DNA from: JBEKCP01 sp049509515
GTDB taxonomy: Bacteria > Planctomycetota > Planctomycetia > Pirellulales > Thermoguttaceae
Length of the DNA: 64,000 nucleotides
Assembly (NCBI GenBank): GCA_049509515.1
Contig: JBEKZV010000028.1
Span: 52,756-116,755, forward strand
Direction of reading: 5' to 3'
The position numbers and the translations under genes were made by a program. Of this stretch, positions 35,409 through 44,093 are shown in pieces (position 1 is the stretch's first letter; each line of letters starts with the position of its first letter). A model generated the notes under the pieces. The model was not told where the DNA came from and made no database searches. It saw only the letters and a list, made by a program, of their open reading frames with translations.

Positions 35409-35437
35409 AGTATCTTCGCAAAATGCGAAACTGTCAA
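35409..35437 (-). promoter_or_regulatory. higBA promoter with palindromic operator
   Basis: On the minus strand TTGACA (plus 35432-35437), exactly 17 bases, GATACT (plus 35409-35414). The spacer contains the perfect inverted repeat TTCGCA-AAA-TGCGAA (35415-35429). A repressor bound there would block RNA polymerase, consistent with autorepression by HigA. Confidence 0.75.
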
Positions 35438-35480
35438 GCCAAGGCCGGATCAAAGCGGTTGCGCGGTTGCTTTGGCCAGC

Positions 35481-35509
35481 TTGTCGGCCTGCGACATATA
35501 GGTTACAAT
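35481..35509 (+). promoter_or_regulatory. Promoter of the toxin-stub/antitoxin unit
   Basis: TTGTCG (35481-35486), 17 bases, TACAAT (35504-35509), 8 bases before the stub ATG. Confidence 0.55.
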
Positions 35510-35516
35510 TCGTGTG

Positions 35517-35567
35517 ATGATTGAGATCCGCCATTACCTGACCGCATCCGGCAAGAACATGGGATGA
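35517..35567 (+). pseudogene. Toxin stub (RelE/HigB-like), internally deleted
   Basis: ATG opens MIEIRHYLTASGKN-MG-stop. The first 14 residues match the N-terminus of the toxins that normally precede this type of antitoxin, and the final ATGA overlap with the antitoxin start (35564) is the normal junction. About 85-90 codons in between are missing, so only leader and stop remain. Confidence 0.65.
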
Positions 35568-35881
35568 AGGACAAACTGAGCGTTTCGCAGGACGAGGTGA
35601 TGGTCAAGCGACTGCGCAGGAGTCCGGCCTTCGCACCCGAGTGTCTCAAGGCGGCCATCGAGGACACTGAAGAGCCGCAAGTGCTGTTGCTTGCCCTGCG
35701 GCAGATCGCCGAAGCGCAAGGGGGCATCGCCAAGGTGGCCAAGGCGACGGGGATAGAACGGGAAAGCCTGTACCGCGCACTGTCGCCGCGCGGCAATCCG
35801 CGTCTCTCGACGCTCTTCGCAGTGACCCGGGCAATGGGATTGACGCTGACGGTCGAAACCTCCCAAGCAACGTGCCGTTGA
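35564..35881 (+). CDS. Orphan addiction-module antidote protein (HTH)
   Basis: 105 residues. LLLALRQIAEAQGGIAKVAKATGIERESLYRALSPRGNPRLSTLFAVTRAMGLTLTV is the helix-turn-helix core of the TIGR02684-type antidote family. The N-terminal region (DEVMVKRLRRSPAFAPECLKAAIED) is also typical. It starts inside the ATGA overlap with the toxin stub upstream. With the toxin deleted it may still repress its own promoter or act on related toxins elsewhere in the genome (inference). Confidence 0.82.
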   Translation: MKDKLSVSQDEVMVKRLRRSPAFAPECLKAAIEDTEEPQVLLLALRQIAEAQGGIAKVAKATGIERESLYRALSPRGNPRLSTLFAVTRAMGLTLTVETSQATCR

Positions 35882-35934
35882 CCGCTCGCACGGCAGGTCA
35901 GGTGTTTGGCCAAGTCGGGGCGGCCTGACACCGC

Positions 35935-36060
35935 AGCGAATCCCGGTTTCCCGCGGACTTCATCTTTCGGCTGAGCCGGGAGGAGGCCGAAGCGTTGGCA
36001 TCACAAAATGTGATACCTTTCAGGCGCAGCCTGGGCGGTTCGCTCCCGTATGCCCTCACC
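35935..36060 (+). pseudogene. ORF6N-domain gene fragment
   Basis: RFPADFIFRLSREEAEALASQNVI, a short divergent stretch, then GGSLPYALT matches the ORF6N (phage KilA-N-type) domain pattern FP.DF.F.L...E...L.SQ........YLPYAFTE. Neither end of the gene is present. Confidence 0.55.
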
Positions 36061-36133
36061 TGTGGTAAAATCGAAGGAGGTGGGTTCAGGACCGGGACCG
36101 CGGCAGTGGTTTCGCCGACTCCGGGGGGGATGA

Positions 36134-38506
36134 ATGACGTTCAAGCAAGTGATCGCCGCCGCCCTGGTCGTCGCTCTGTTGGGTTTGGCGGTGGTGGCCG
36201 GTCGGTTCGCGATGCGGCGCGGGGTGGGCGAAGCGAGCCCGCCTGCGGCCGAGCCCCCGGCAGAAGGCCCGGCGGCGATCGCCGTCGATTATCCCGAGGA
36301 CGGCTCGATCTTTCCGCCGGAAATCACGCCGCCGACGTTTCTCTGGCACGATGCCTGCGATGCCGCTTCCGCCTGGCGGATCGACGTGGAGTTCTGCGAC
36401 GGCTCGCCGGCCGTGTCCCTGCTGGTGCAGGGCGAGCCGCCGTCGATCGGCGAAATCGATCCGCGGTGCGTCGCCGAGACCAACGAGCCGCCCCGGCTGA
36501 CGCCCCGCGAGGCCGCGGCGCGGACCTGGACGCCCGATGCCGGCGTCTGGGAAGAAATCAAGAAACACTCCGTGGCGGGGCCGGCCACGGCGACAATCAC
36601 CGGAATCGGCGACGGCGAGCAGCCGCGCGACGTTTCGCGCGGGCAGATCACTTTCAACACCTCTCGCGACCCGGTCGGCGCGCCGATCTTCTATCGCGAC
36701 GTGCCCCTGATGCCCGCCAAGCTGGAAAAGGGCGTGATCCAACCCATTGCCAAGAACGCGCAGCCGCTGATTGGCTGGCGGCTGCGGAGTGTTGCCGAGC
36801 CCCGCAGCCGGCTGCTGCTCGAGAACCTGGCCACGTGTGCCAACTGTCACTCGTTCTCCCGCGACGGCAAGACGCTGGCCATGGACCTCGACGGCCCGAT
36901 GAACGACAAGGGGGCCTACGTGATCGCCGCCGTCCAGCGGCAGATGTCCATCCGCGACGAGGACGTGATGACGTGGACTTCCTACGCCGACAAGCTGCCG
37001 GGCCACAAGACGACCGGTTTCATGTCGCAGATTTCGCCGGACGGGCGGTTCGTCACCACCACGCTCAACGAATCGCTCTACGTGGTGAATTTCACGGATT
37101 ACCGCTTCCTGCAGGTGTTCTATCCCACCCGGGGGATCCTGGCGTATTACGACCGCGCGGCGCGGAGCATCCACGCCCTGCCCGGGGCCGACGACCCCCG
37201 CTACGTACACACCGGGGCCGTGTGGACCCCGGACGGCGAGCAACTGATTTTTTCGCGGGCGGAGGCCCGGGATCCGTATCCTGCCGGGCGGAAGCTGGCG
37301 GCCTTCGCCGGCGATCCCCAGGAGCTGCCGCTGCAGTACGACCTGTGCCGCATGCCGTTCGCCGAGGGGCGGGGCGGCCGGGCGGAGCCGCTCCGCGGGG
37401 CCGCGGGCAACGGCCGCAGCAACACGTTTCCCAAGGTCTCGCCCGACGGCCGCTGGATCGTGTTCGTGCAGTGCCGCAACGGCCTGTTGATGCGGCCCGA
37501 CAGCCAGCTCTACATCATGCCGGTCGAGGGGGGCACGCCGCGGCGGATGCGGTGCAACACGCCGCTGATGAACTCCTGGCACAGTTTCTCGCCCAACGGC
37601 CGGTGGCTGGTCTTCTCCTCGAAGAGCCGCTCGCCGTACACGCAGATGTTCCTGACGCACCTGGACGCCGACGGCCGCGACAGTCCGGCGATCCTGATCC
37701 CCAACGCGACTGCGGCCAACCGCGCGGTGAACATCCCCGAGTTCGTCAACATCCCGCCGGACGGCTTGGCAAAGATCGACGTGCCGGCCGCCGAGCTGTA
37801 CCGGCTTTTCGACCTGGGCACGGAGCTGGACCAGCAAGGCCGCAGCGGGCCGGCCATCGACGCCTTCCAAAAGGCCCTGGCCATCGATCCGGCGTTCGAG
37901 AAGGCCCACTACGGGCTCGGCGTAGCCCTGGCAAGATGCGGGCGGGTGGACGAGGCTGTCGCCCAGTACCGCAAGGTCTTGGAGATCAACCCCCGCCACG
38001 TGGAGAGCCATAACAATCTCGGCGCGATCCTGGCGGGCCAGGGACTCCTGGACGAGGCGATTGTCCATTACCGCTCGGCACTGGAAGCAGAGCCCGCTCA
38101 TGCGGGGTACCACGGAAACCTCGCGGCGGCCCTGGAGAGCCGCGGACAAGCGGATGAGGCACTGGTGCACTATCGCAAGGCGGTGGAGTTGGGCGGCGGC
38201 TACTCGGCCCACTATAACCTGGGCCGCGCCCTGGCCCGCCGCGGACGGCTCGACGAGGCCGTCGCCCAGTACGAGAGGGTCCTGGCCCTCCGGCCGGAGT
38301 TCGCGGAGGCCCACAACAACCTGGGCGATTGCCTGACTCGCCTGGGCAGGCTTCCCGAGGCCATCGCGCACTTCCGGCGTGCCGTGGAGCTGAAGCCCGA
38401 CTACGCCTTGGCCCGCAGCAACCTGGAAAAGGCCCTCGCCGCGTCACGGGCCACGGCCGCCAACCCCGACGAGCCCGCCCCGCCCAAGCGGCAGCCTCCG
38501 CCGTAA
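36134..38506 (+). CDS. Exported CxxCH/beta-propeller/TPR protein
   Basis: 790 residues. An N-terminal membrane anchor or signal (KQVIAAALVVALLGLAVVAGRF) leads into a beta-rich domain with YPEDGSIFPPEITPPTF. A single haem-c-type motif C235-A-N-C238-H239 (TCANCHSFSRDGKTLAMD) follows. The middle contains TolB/PD40-like propeller repeats (GFMSQISPDGRFV, NTFPKVSPDGRWIVF, SWHSFSPNGRWLVFSS). The C-terminus has six TPR units, for example PAIDAFQKALAIDPAFEKAHYGLG and EAVAQYRKVLEINPRHVESHNNLG. It lies in the envelope, facing the periplasm. An extended -10 (TGG-TAAAAT, ~36064-36072) precedes it. Combined sensor/assembly role is only a guess. Confidence 0.75.
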   Translation: MTFKQVIAAALVVALLGLAVVAGRFAMRRGVGEASPPAAEPPAEGPAAIAVDYPEDGSIFPPEITPPTFLWHDACDAASAWRIDVEFCDGSPAVSLLVQGEPPSIGEIDPRCVAETNEPPRLTPREAAARTWTPDAGVWEEIKKHSVAGPATATITGIGDGEQPRDVSRGQITFNTSRDPVGAPIFYRDVPLMPAKLEKGVIQPIAKNAQPLIGWRLRSVAEPRSRLLLENLATCANCHSFSRDGKTLAMDLDGPMNDKGAYVIAAVQRQMSIRDEDVMTWTSYADKLPGHKTTGFMSQISPDGRFVTTTLNESLYVVNFTDYRFLQVFYPTRGILAYYDRAARSIHALPGADDPRYVHTGAVWTPDGEQLIFSRAEARDPYPAGRKLAAFAGDPQELPLQYDLCRMPFAEGRGGRAEPLRGAAGNGRSNTFPKVSPDGRWIVFVQCRNGLLMRPDSQLYIMPVEGGTPRRMRCNTPLMNSWHSFSPNGRWLVFSSKSRSPYTQMFLTHLDADGRDSPAILIPNATAANRAVNIPEFVNIPPDGLAKIDVPAAELYRLFDLGTELDQQGRSGPAIDAFQKALAIDPAFEKAHYGLGVALARCGRVDEAVAQYRKVLEINPRHVESHNNLGAILAGQGLLDEAIVHYRSALEAEPAHAGYHGNLAAALESRGQADEALVHYRKAVELGGGYSAHYNLGRALARRGRLDEAVAQYERVLALRPEFAEAHNNLGDCLTRLGRLPEAIAHFRRAVELKPDYALARSNLEKALAASRATAANPDEPAPPKRQPPP

Positions 38507-38542
38507 GACGGCAACCGTTCGCAGAGCGGAGGACCAAGAGAT

Positions 38543-38623
38543 GGAACCGCGGATACACGCGGATGAACGCGGATAACTGAGCACATTCATGATCCGCGTC
38601 TATCTGCGTCAATCCGCGGTTCC
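38543..38623. repeat. CCGCGGAT inverted-repeat element, copy 3
   Basis: GGAACCGCGGATACACGCGG and on (three CGCGGAT units, period 10) faces ATCCGCGTCTATCTGCGTCA and on to CCGCGGTTCC. The outer 12 bases are perfectly complementary. Confidence 0.7.
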
Positions 38624-38687
38624 TTCTTTCTTTCGCACATATTGCGAACGGTTACGTAAGACGCAACCTCACCTGACAGGAGCAAAC

Positions 38688-40670
38688 ATGATCCAATCGC
38701 TGCTTCGCGGCCGGGCCCTGGTGTTGCTGGCGGTGTCTGCGGCTTCGGCCGGGCACTCTCTGCGTGCGGCGGACTTGGTCCCGCCGGCGGCGACGATCAA
38801 GCCGGACCGGCCACGGCTCCTGCTGCGGCCCGGCGACTCGCCCTACGCCGTCTCGCTCAAACAGCTTGCGGCCCTGCCCCGCGATCGGGACTTCCAGCGG
38901 ATGGCCGAGCAGCTCGAAGGCCTCAAGCCTCCCCGGGCCGCGGCCCTGGCAATGGTCTACCTCCTGACCGGCCGGCCGGAGGTAGCCCAGCGGGCCGTGG
39001 ACTACATGCGGGCCTGGCAGCCGCCCGCCGACCCAAAGCCCCTCGAAGACCCCTTCTACGTCTACGGCGTTCTCTCCGACATGGCCCTGGCCTACGACTG
39101 GCTCTACGCCTACCCGGGCTTCGACGCCGCGGCCAAAACCGCCCTGCGGGCCAAGCTCGCGCCGCTGGCCCAAAACGGCCTGCTCCGCGGCGAGGACCAC
39201 GTCTTCCACAACTACACCTGGATGTTCAACAGCGGCGCCATGCTCTGGGCCTTGGCCACCGCCGGCGACGACCCGGCCTGCGACCGCCTCCTGGCCGGCC
39301 TCAGCCGACGGTTCAACCGCCAGCTCTTTCCGGCGATGGAGTATCTCGAAGGCGGCAACGGCGACGCCGCCGGCTACTGGTGGCGCTACTGCCTGGGCTA
39401 CGCCGTGCAATCGCTCCTGGCGACCCAGAGCGCTTTCGAGACCGACGTGGTGGGGGCCGTCCGCCGCGAGCACGGCGACTGGCTCAACCGCGAGATGGAC
39501 GACCTCGTGCTGAGCGTCCTGCCCGACATGCGCTTCGTGCCCTGGGGCGACATCGTCATAGGGGCCAACGGCGGCGTAACCCACGAAATGGCCGGCCGCA
39601 TCGACACGCTCACCTGGGCCCTGCGGTCCCCGCACGGGGCGTATCTCAGCCGCTGGCTCGCCCAGAAGCGCGGCCTGGACCGCTTCCTGGACGAGACGGC
39701 CATCTTCTATTTCCTCTATACGCGGAACCTGGCGGTCGAGCCCGCCACGCCCCCGCTGTCCACGTTGGCCGGCGGCGGGCTGCACGGCGAGCATTCCAAG
39801 GGCGGGCACGTCATCATGCGGAGCGACTGGGGCCCGGGGGCGACCGTGGTCGGCTTCCGCTGCGCGGACTTCTTCGGCCAGCACCTGCACCTCGACCAGG
39901 GGAGCTTCGTGATTTACCGCAACGGCCATCTGGCCCTGGACGCGGGCTGCTACCGGCACGTCGGCGGCCCGCAGGCCCGCACCGACGCCCACAACACGCT
40001 CCTCTTCGGTGGCCAGGGGCAACGCCCGGAGAAGTTCCAGAGCGCCCGGACCCTGGAGATGTTCACCCAGCGGCTCGCCCGGGGTTTGGCGACCGGCGAC
40101 ATTCTTTTCTACAAGGACGCCGGACCCTGGGCCGCCGTAGCGGGCCAGTTCGCCCAGGCCTACGACGCCGAGACGGTGCAAAGCTGCGTGCGGCAATTGC
40201 TGTTCGTCCGGCCGGGTGTGACGGCCGTGGTCGATCAGGTCGCCGCCCCCGAAGGCCGGTCGCTGCCGGAGGTCCGCTGGCTCTTGCAGGTGCCCGGCCG
40301 GCCGGAGATCGACGGCCAAGCGGTCGTTGTGCGGAACGCCAAGAGTTACCTGCGGTGCGTGGCCCTGGCCGTCCGCGGCCGCCCGCAAGGCGCGCTGAGT
40401 GTTGAAAACTCCTATCCCACCCCTGCCGGGGCGAATTCCACCAAGGGCAACCCGGCGGTGATCGACGCCTCCCGCGTGGTTTACGCCTATGAAGGAAAGC
40501 CCCGCCTGACCCTCATCCACCTCCTTGAAATCGGCGACGGTCCGCCCCCGCCTGCCGCCCCCGCCCCGCCGGTCGAGTTCCGCCAGGGCGCGGTCGAGCT
40601 GCTTTTGGACAAGAACACCTACCGCTTCTCGGCCGCCTCGCCCTTCGACGTGTCGCCTGCGGCCCCGTGA
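38688..40670 (+). CDS. Heparinase II/III-like secreted polysaccharide lyase
   Basis: 660 residues from ATG 38688 with AGGAG 7 bases upstream. A signal peptide (RALVLLAVSAASAGHSLRAA) is followed by an alpha/alpha-toroid with ALAYDWLYAYPGF and DHVFHNYTWMFNSGAMLWALA, then YWWRYCLGYAVQS. The beta-sheet part begins with GGHVIMRSDWGPGATVVGFRC, then HLHLDQGSFVIYRNGHLALDAGCYR and DAHNTLLFGGQGQ, which matches the heparinase II/III-like C-terminal fold (DxG.F..Y...LA.D.G...Y). Such enzymes cleave uronic-acid polysaccharides; the exact substrate is unknown. Next gene in the same direction: an SDR. Confidence 0.78.
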   Translation: MIQSLLRGRALVLLAVSAASAGHSLRAADLVPPAATIKPDRPRLLLRPGDSPYAVSLKQLAALPRDRDFQRMAEQLEGLKPPRAAALAMVYLLTGRPEVAQRAVDYMRAWQPPADPKPLEDPFYVYGVLSDMALAYDWLYAYPGFDAAAKTALRAKLAPLAQNGLLRGEDHVFHNYTWMFNSGAMLWALATAGDDPACDRLLAGLSRRFNRQLFPAMEYLEGGNGDAAGYWWRYCLGYAVQSLLATQSAFETDVVGAVRREHGDWLNREMDDLVLSVLPDMRFVPWGDIVIGANGGVTHEMAGRIDTLTWALRSPHGAYLSRWLAQKRGLDRFLDETAIFYFLYTRNLAVEPATPPLSTLAGGGLHGEHSKGGHVIMRSDWGPGATVVGFRCADFFGQHLHLDQGSFVIYRNGHLALDAGCYRHVGGPQARTDAHNTLLFGGQGQRPEKFQSARTLEMFTQRLARGLATGDILFYKDAGPWAAVAGQFAQAYDAETVQSCVRQLLFVRPGVTAVVDQVAAPEGRSLPEVRWLLQVPGRPEIDGQAVVVRNAKSYLRCVALAVRGRPQGALSVENSYPTPAGANSTKGNPAVIDASRVVYAYEGKPRLTLIHLLEIGDGPPPPAAPAPPVEFRQGAVELLLDKNTYRFSAASPFDVSPAAP

Positions 40671-40781
40671 GCAGCGGCACCCGGATTCGGCCTTCCAAAC
40701 CGTGGCGGCCCGTCATTGCCATCGACCTTTCATCACTACAAAACAAGGGGTGCAGCACCTCGCCATGCTGCGTGACAAGCC

Positions 40782-41528
40782 ATGGACCTGCGACTGAAGG
40801 ACAAGCTCGCGCTGGTGACCGGGGCCTCCAGCGGCATCGGGGCGGCTACCGCCCAAGTGCTGGCGGAGGAGGGCGTCGACGTGGTCGTCGGCTACCACAA
40901 GAACCGCGCGGGCGCCGAGCGTACGGCGGAGGCCGTTCGCAAGGCGCGGCGCCGGGCGTGGCTTGTTGCGATGGACGTCGCCGAGCCCGCTGAAGTCGCC
41001 GCGGCCATCGAAGGATTGCAGGAGCAAGTCGAGGGACTCGGCATCCTGGTGCTCTGCGCCGGACAGAGCAGCAACACGCCGCTGGCGGAACTCACGCCCG
41101 CGGAGTGGGCGCGGATCATCGCCGTCAACCTCAACGGCCCGTTCCACGTACTGCAAGCCGTCCGCCCCATGCTGCTGCCGGGCTCGGCGGTCGTCACCGT
41201 CGCCTCGGTGGCCGGCCAGACGGGCGTGCCGCACCATGCGCACTATGCGGCGGCGAAGGCGGGGCTCATCAACCTGACCAAGAGCGCCGCCCGCGCCCTG
41301 GCCCCGCACGTCCGGGTGAACTGCGTTGCGCCGGGGATGACGTTGACCGAGATGGGACGGCTGACCGCGACGGCCTTGCCGTCCGACTATGCCCGGAGGC
41401 ACCTGCTCAGCGGCCGCTTTGCCCGGCCGGACGAGATCGCGCGGGTGATCGCCTTCGTCGCCAGCCCCGTGGCCGGCTTCATGACCGGGGCGACCATCGA
41501 CATCAACGGCGGCCGGTTGTTGCGATGA
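40782..41528 (+). CDS. SDR-family oxidoreductase (FabG-like)
   Basis: 248 residues, normal for classical SDRs. Cofactor motif TGASSGIG at 13-20; the NNAG-equivalent is LCAGQSS; catalytic Y155-x3-K159 in YAAAK, with the serine in VTVASVAG. C-terminus MTGATIDINGGRLLR. Predicted to reduce or oxidise a sugar, polyol or acyl group with NAD(P). It follows the heparinase-like gene at 111 bases. Confidence 0.87.
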   Translation: MDLRLKDKLALVTGASSGIGAATAQVLAEEGVDVVVGYHKNRAGAERTAEAVRKARRRAWLVAMDVAEPAEVAAAIEGLQEQVEGLGILVLCAGQSSNTPLAELTPAEWARIIAVNLNGPFHVLQAVRPMLLPGSAVVTVASVAGQTGVPHHAHYAAAKAGLINLTKSAARALAPHVRVNCVAPGMTLTEMGRLTATALPSDYARRHLLSGRFARPDEIARVIAFVASPVAGFMTGATIDINGGRLLR

Positions 41529-41552
41529 CCTGGAAATTTCGGAGACACCGCC

Positions 41553-41612
41553 ATGCCCGATCCCGTTCTGGAGGGGTTCGTCATCTATCTGGCCCCGGTG
41601 GGCAAGGTGTAG
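41553..41612 (+). pseudogene. 19-codon open frame, possible gene fragment
   Basis: MPDPVLEGFVIYLAPVGKV-stop, in the gap between the SDR and DUF3160 genes, with no clear ribosome-binding site. I cannot identify it. It may be a 5' stub or chance. Confidence 0.2.
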
Positions 41613-41741
41613 ATCGTGCGTTTTGGGTGGCCTTCGCAGAACCGTGCGAACTTGTGGCGGGCTGCGGAGGGCTTTGTCGAGTGCCTCGATAGACGGCCGA
41701 ATCTCCCGAAACCCCGGTCTCATTCCCACGGGAGCCCTGCG

Positions 41742-43985
41742 ATGTGGAAGCGAGCATTTGCACAAGCCTTTGCAGTGATCGCTGTTGCGATACCGCCGGT
41801 TGCCTGGGCGGCATCGGGTGATGGGGCGGCGCATGCCCCCGCACAGGACGGCAGCGGCCCGCCCGCCGCGATCAGCCCCGGCGGTCTCGGCTTCAATCCA
41901 TCCGGCTGCAAGTACCTGGACCGCATCCGGAAGCAGTTGGCCATGACCAAGGCCGAGTCGGAGCTTTTCGACCGGCAAGGGTTCGTCGTCATCAACCAGG
42001 CGAGGTCGTACAACTTCGGCACCGCGTACCGGCACATCTACGGCCGCGATCTGCCCGTGCTCATCACCTCGGACTCGTTGTTGCACGTCATGCACCGCTC
42101 GTTCGACAACATGCTCATCGAGATCGAGGAGAAGGTGCTCTTCGACATGCTCTCGCAGATCGTTGGCGCAGCTCACCACGAGCTGGGCAGCCGCAAGATC
42201 GCCGCGGATGATCCCTGGGCCGAGAACTACGGCGACGTCGACCTTTACCTGACCGTCGCCCGCCGCCTGCTGGGCGATCTCGCACCGTCGCATCGCGAGC
42301 AGGACGAGACGGTCCGGAAGATTGCCGGGCAAATCGAGGGGCTTCACCTCCAGGACCCGCTGTTCGGCGAGGGCACGCCGCTATTCGGCGGCCGGCGGCC
42401 GATCGACTACTCGCAGTTCAAGCCCCGCGGCCACTACACCCGGACGGCCCGCCTTCAGAGTTACTTCCGCGCGATGATGTGGCTCGGCCGGCCCGACTGC
42501 GGTTGGAACATCCTTCCCGCGCACCCCGAGTCGGGCATTCACAACCAGGACGCCCGCGAGCGCCGCGACGCCGTGCTCCTGGTCGATCTGCTCACCGCCG
42601 GCGGGCAGATGCCGCGGCTGCGGGTCTTCGACCGGACGCTGGAAATGCTCGTGGGCCAAAGCGACAACCTGCGGCCGGGTGATCTTCGCAAGATGCTGGA
42701 CGACGGCAAGGTCGCGTCGCCGACCGATTTCAGTCCGCAGGCCGAGGCCAAGCTCCGCGAGGCCGTCGCCCAAAGTCCGGCGAGCCGGCAGCGGGTCCGC
42801 GGGCAAGTGGTCTTCGGCGGCAAGTTCGCCGGCGACCAGATTCCACCGCCGGCCGTGTTCCAACTTCTGGGCCAGCGGTTCGCCGTCGACGCCTACGTGA
42901 TGGCCCAGGTGGTCTACGACACCATGCCCAACCGCGACTCGGCCGGGCGGCTCCGCACCATGCCCCGCGGCTTGGACGTGATGGCGGCGCTGGGCAACGG
43001 GGATGCCTGGCGGCTCCTGGAGGGCGACCTGGCGCGTTGGCAGTACCGGCCGCACCTGCAGGCCGCCCGCGACTTCACGGCCGCCTACATGAAAGATCCC
43101 GCCAACGAGAAGAGCCTGTACAACCTGTGGCTCGCGGCCCTGGTCGCCCTGCAGGCCGAGCCGGGCGGCCCGAACTTTCCCCAGGCCATGCGGACCGAGG
43201 CCTGGCGGCGCAAACAACTGCACGCGCAACTCGGCTCGTGGGCCGAGCTGTGCCACGACGCCCGAATCCTCTACGTGAAACAGTCCTACTCGTCTCGCGT
43301 GGAGTGCGAATACCCGGCGGGCTACGTCGAGCCCTATTCCGAGTTCTACGCGCGGCTGAAAACGCTCGCGGAGCGGACCGCCCAGGGGCTGGGTGAGATC
43401 CGGGCCGACTATCGCCGCGAGGGCCTGGCAGCAAGCGAGTCGCAGCAGTTCGAGAACTGCACCCGGCAGGCGGGGGCCTTCTGGTTGGAGTTCGCCCGCA
43501 CGATGGATACCCTGGCCCGCCTGGCCCGCAAGGAACTGGCGGCCGAGCCGTTCAGCGCCGATGAACAGCGGTTTCTCAAGGAGACCGTTTCGCTGACGCG
43601 TCACGATCTGAGCGGCTGCGACGTGGGCCCGTGGGAAGAGATCTACAGCGGCTGGTACTGCCGGCTGCTGTATCCGGACGTCAAGTCGATTGAGAAGTTC
43701 GAGCCGACGGTGGCCGACGTCCATACCGACCCCAACAGCCGCGAGGTTTTGCAGGTGGGGGTCGGGCACACGAACTTCGCGCTCGTGGCCGTGGACAACG
43801 GCGAGGACCGGATGGTCTACGTCGGGCCGGTCTACAGCTACTACGAGTTCTCCCAACCGGCCGAGCGCCGCTTGACCGACGCCGAGTTCCGCGCGCGGCT
43901 TGCCCGGGGCCAGGAGCCGCCCCGGCCCGAGTGGACCCGGGCCTTCGAGCCCGGCCCGGTGCCGCGCGGGCCGCGCGTGCCGTAA
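41742..43985 (+). CDS. DUF3160 family secreted protein
   Basis: 747 residues from ATG 41742 after GGGAG. A signal peptide (AFAQAFAVIAVAIPPVAWAA) is present. The family stretch is FVVINQARSYNFGTAYRHIYGRDLPVLITSDSLLHVMHRSFDNMLIEIEEKVLFDML near 80-135, typical of DUF3160 (lPvfiTsDslLHa.H). Long helical regions follow, ending in VLQVGVGHTNFALVAVDNGEDRMVYVGPVYSYYEF. No enzymatic activity is established for the family. Located between an SDR and a convergent FGE-like gene. Confidence 0.75.
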   Translation: MWKRAFAQAFAVIAVAIPPVAWAASGDGAAHAPAQDGSGPPAAISPGGLGFNPSGCKYLDRIRKQLAMTKAESELFDRQGFVVINQARSYNFGTAYRHIYGRDLPVLITSDSLLHVMHRSFDNMLIEIEEKVLFDMLSQIVGAAHHELGSRKIAADDPWAENYGDVDLYLTVARRLLGDLAPSHREQDETVRKIAGQIEGLHLQDPLFGEGTPLFGGRRPIDYSQFKPRGHYTRTARLQSYFRAMMWLGRPDCGWNILPAHPESGIHNQDARERRDAVLLVDLLTAGGQMPRLRVFDRTLEMLVGQSDNLRPGDLRKMLDDGKVASPTDFSPQAEAKLREAVAQSPASRQRVRGQVVFGGKFAGDQIPPPAVFQLLGQRFAVDAYVMAQVVYDTMPNRDSAGRLRTMPRGLDVMAALGNGDAWRLLEGDLARWQYRPHLQAARDFTAAYMKDPANEKSLYNLWLAALVALQAEPGGPNFPQAMRTEAWRRKQLHAQLGSWAELCHDARILYVKQSYSSRVECEYPAGYVEPYSEFYARLKTLAERTAQGLGEIRADYRREGLAASESQQFENCTRQAGAFWLEFARTMDTLARLARKELAAEPFSADEQRFLKETVSLTRHDLSGCDVGPWEEIYSGWYCRLLYPDVKSIEKFEPTVADVHTDPNSREVLQVGVGHTNFALVAVDNGEDRMVYVGPVYSYYEFSQPAERRLTDAEFRARLARGQEPPRPEWTRAFEPGPVPRGPRVP

Positions 43986-43994
43986 GAGGCTTAG

Positions 43995-44093
43995 ACGATC
44001 GCCTGGCATGCGCTCGAGCCCGGCGACTCAGCGTTCTTGTATTACGGTCCCGGCGGCCCCGTGCTGGAGCTCGACAACTGGCAAGTCCGTTAG
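43995..44093 (+). pseudogene. Antisense C-terminal gene remnant
   Basis: The plus strand reads ALEPGDSAFLYYGPGGPVLE-LDNWQVR-stop with a GC-rich third position, like a genuine protein C-terminus. It has no start and lies on the strand opposite the end of the FGE-like gene. Confidence 0.3.
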
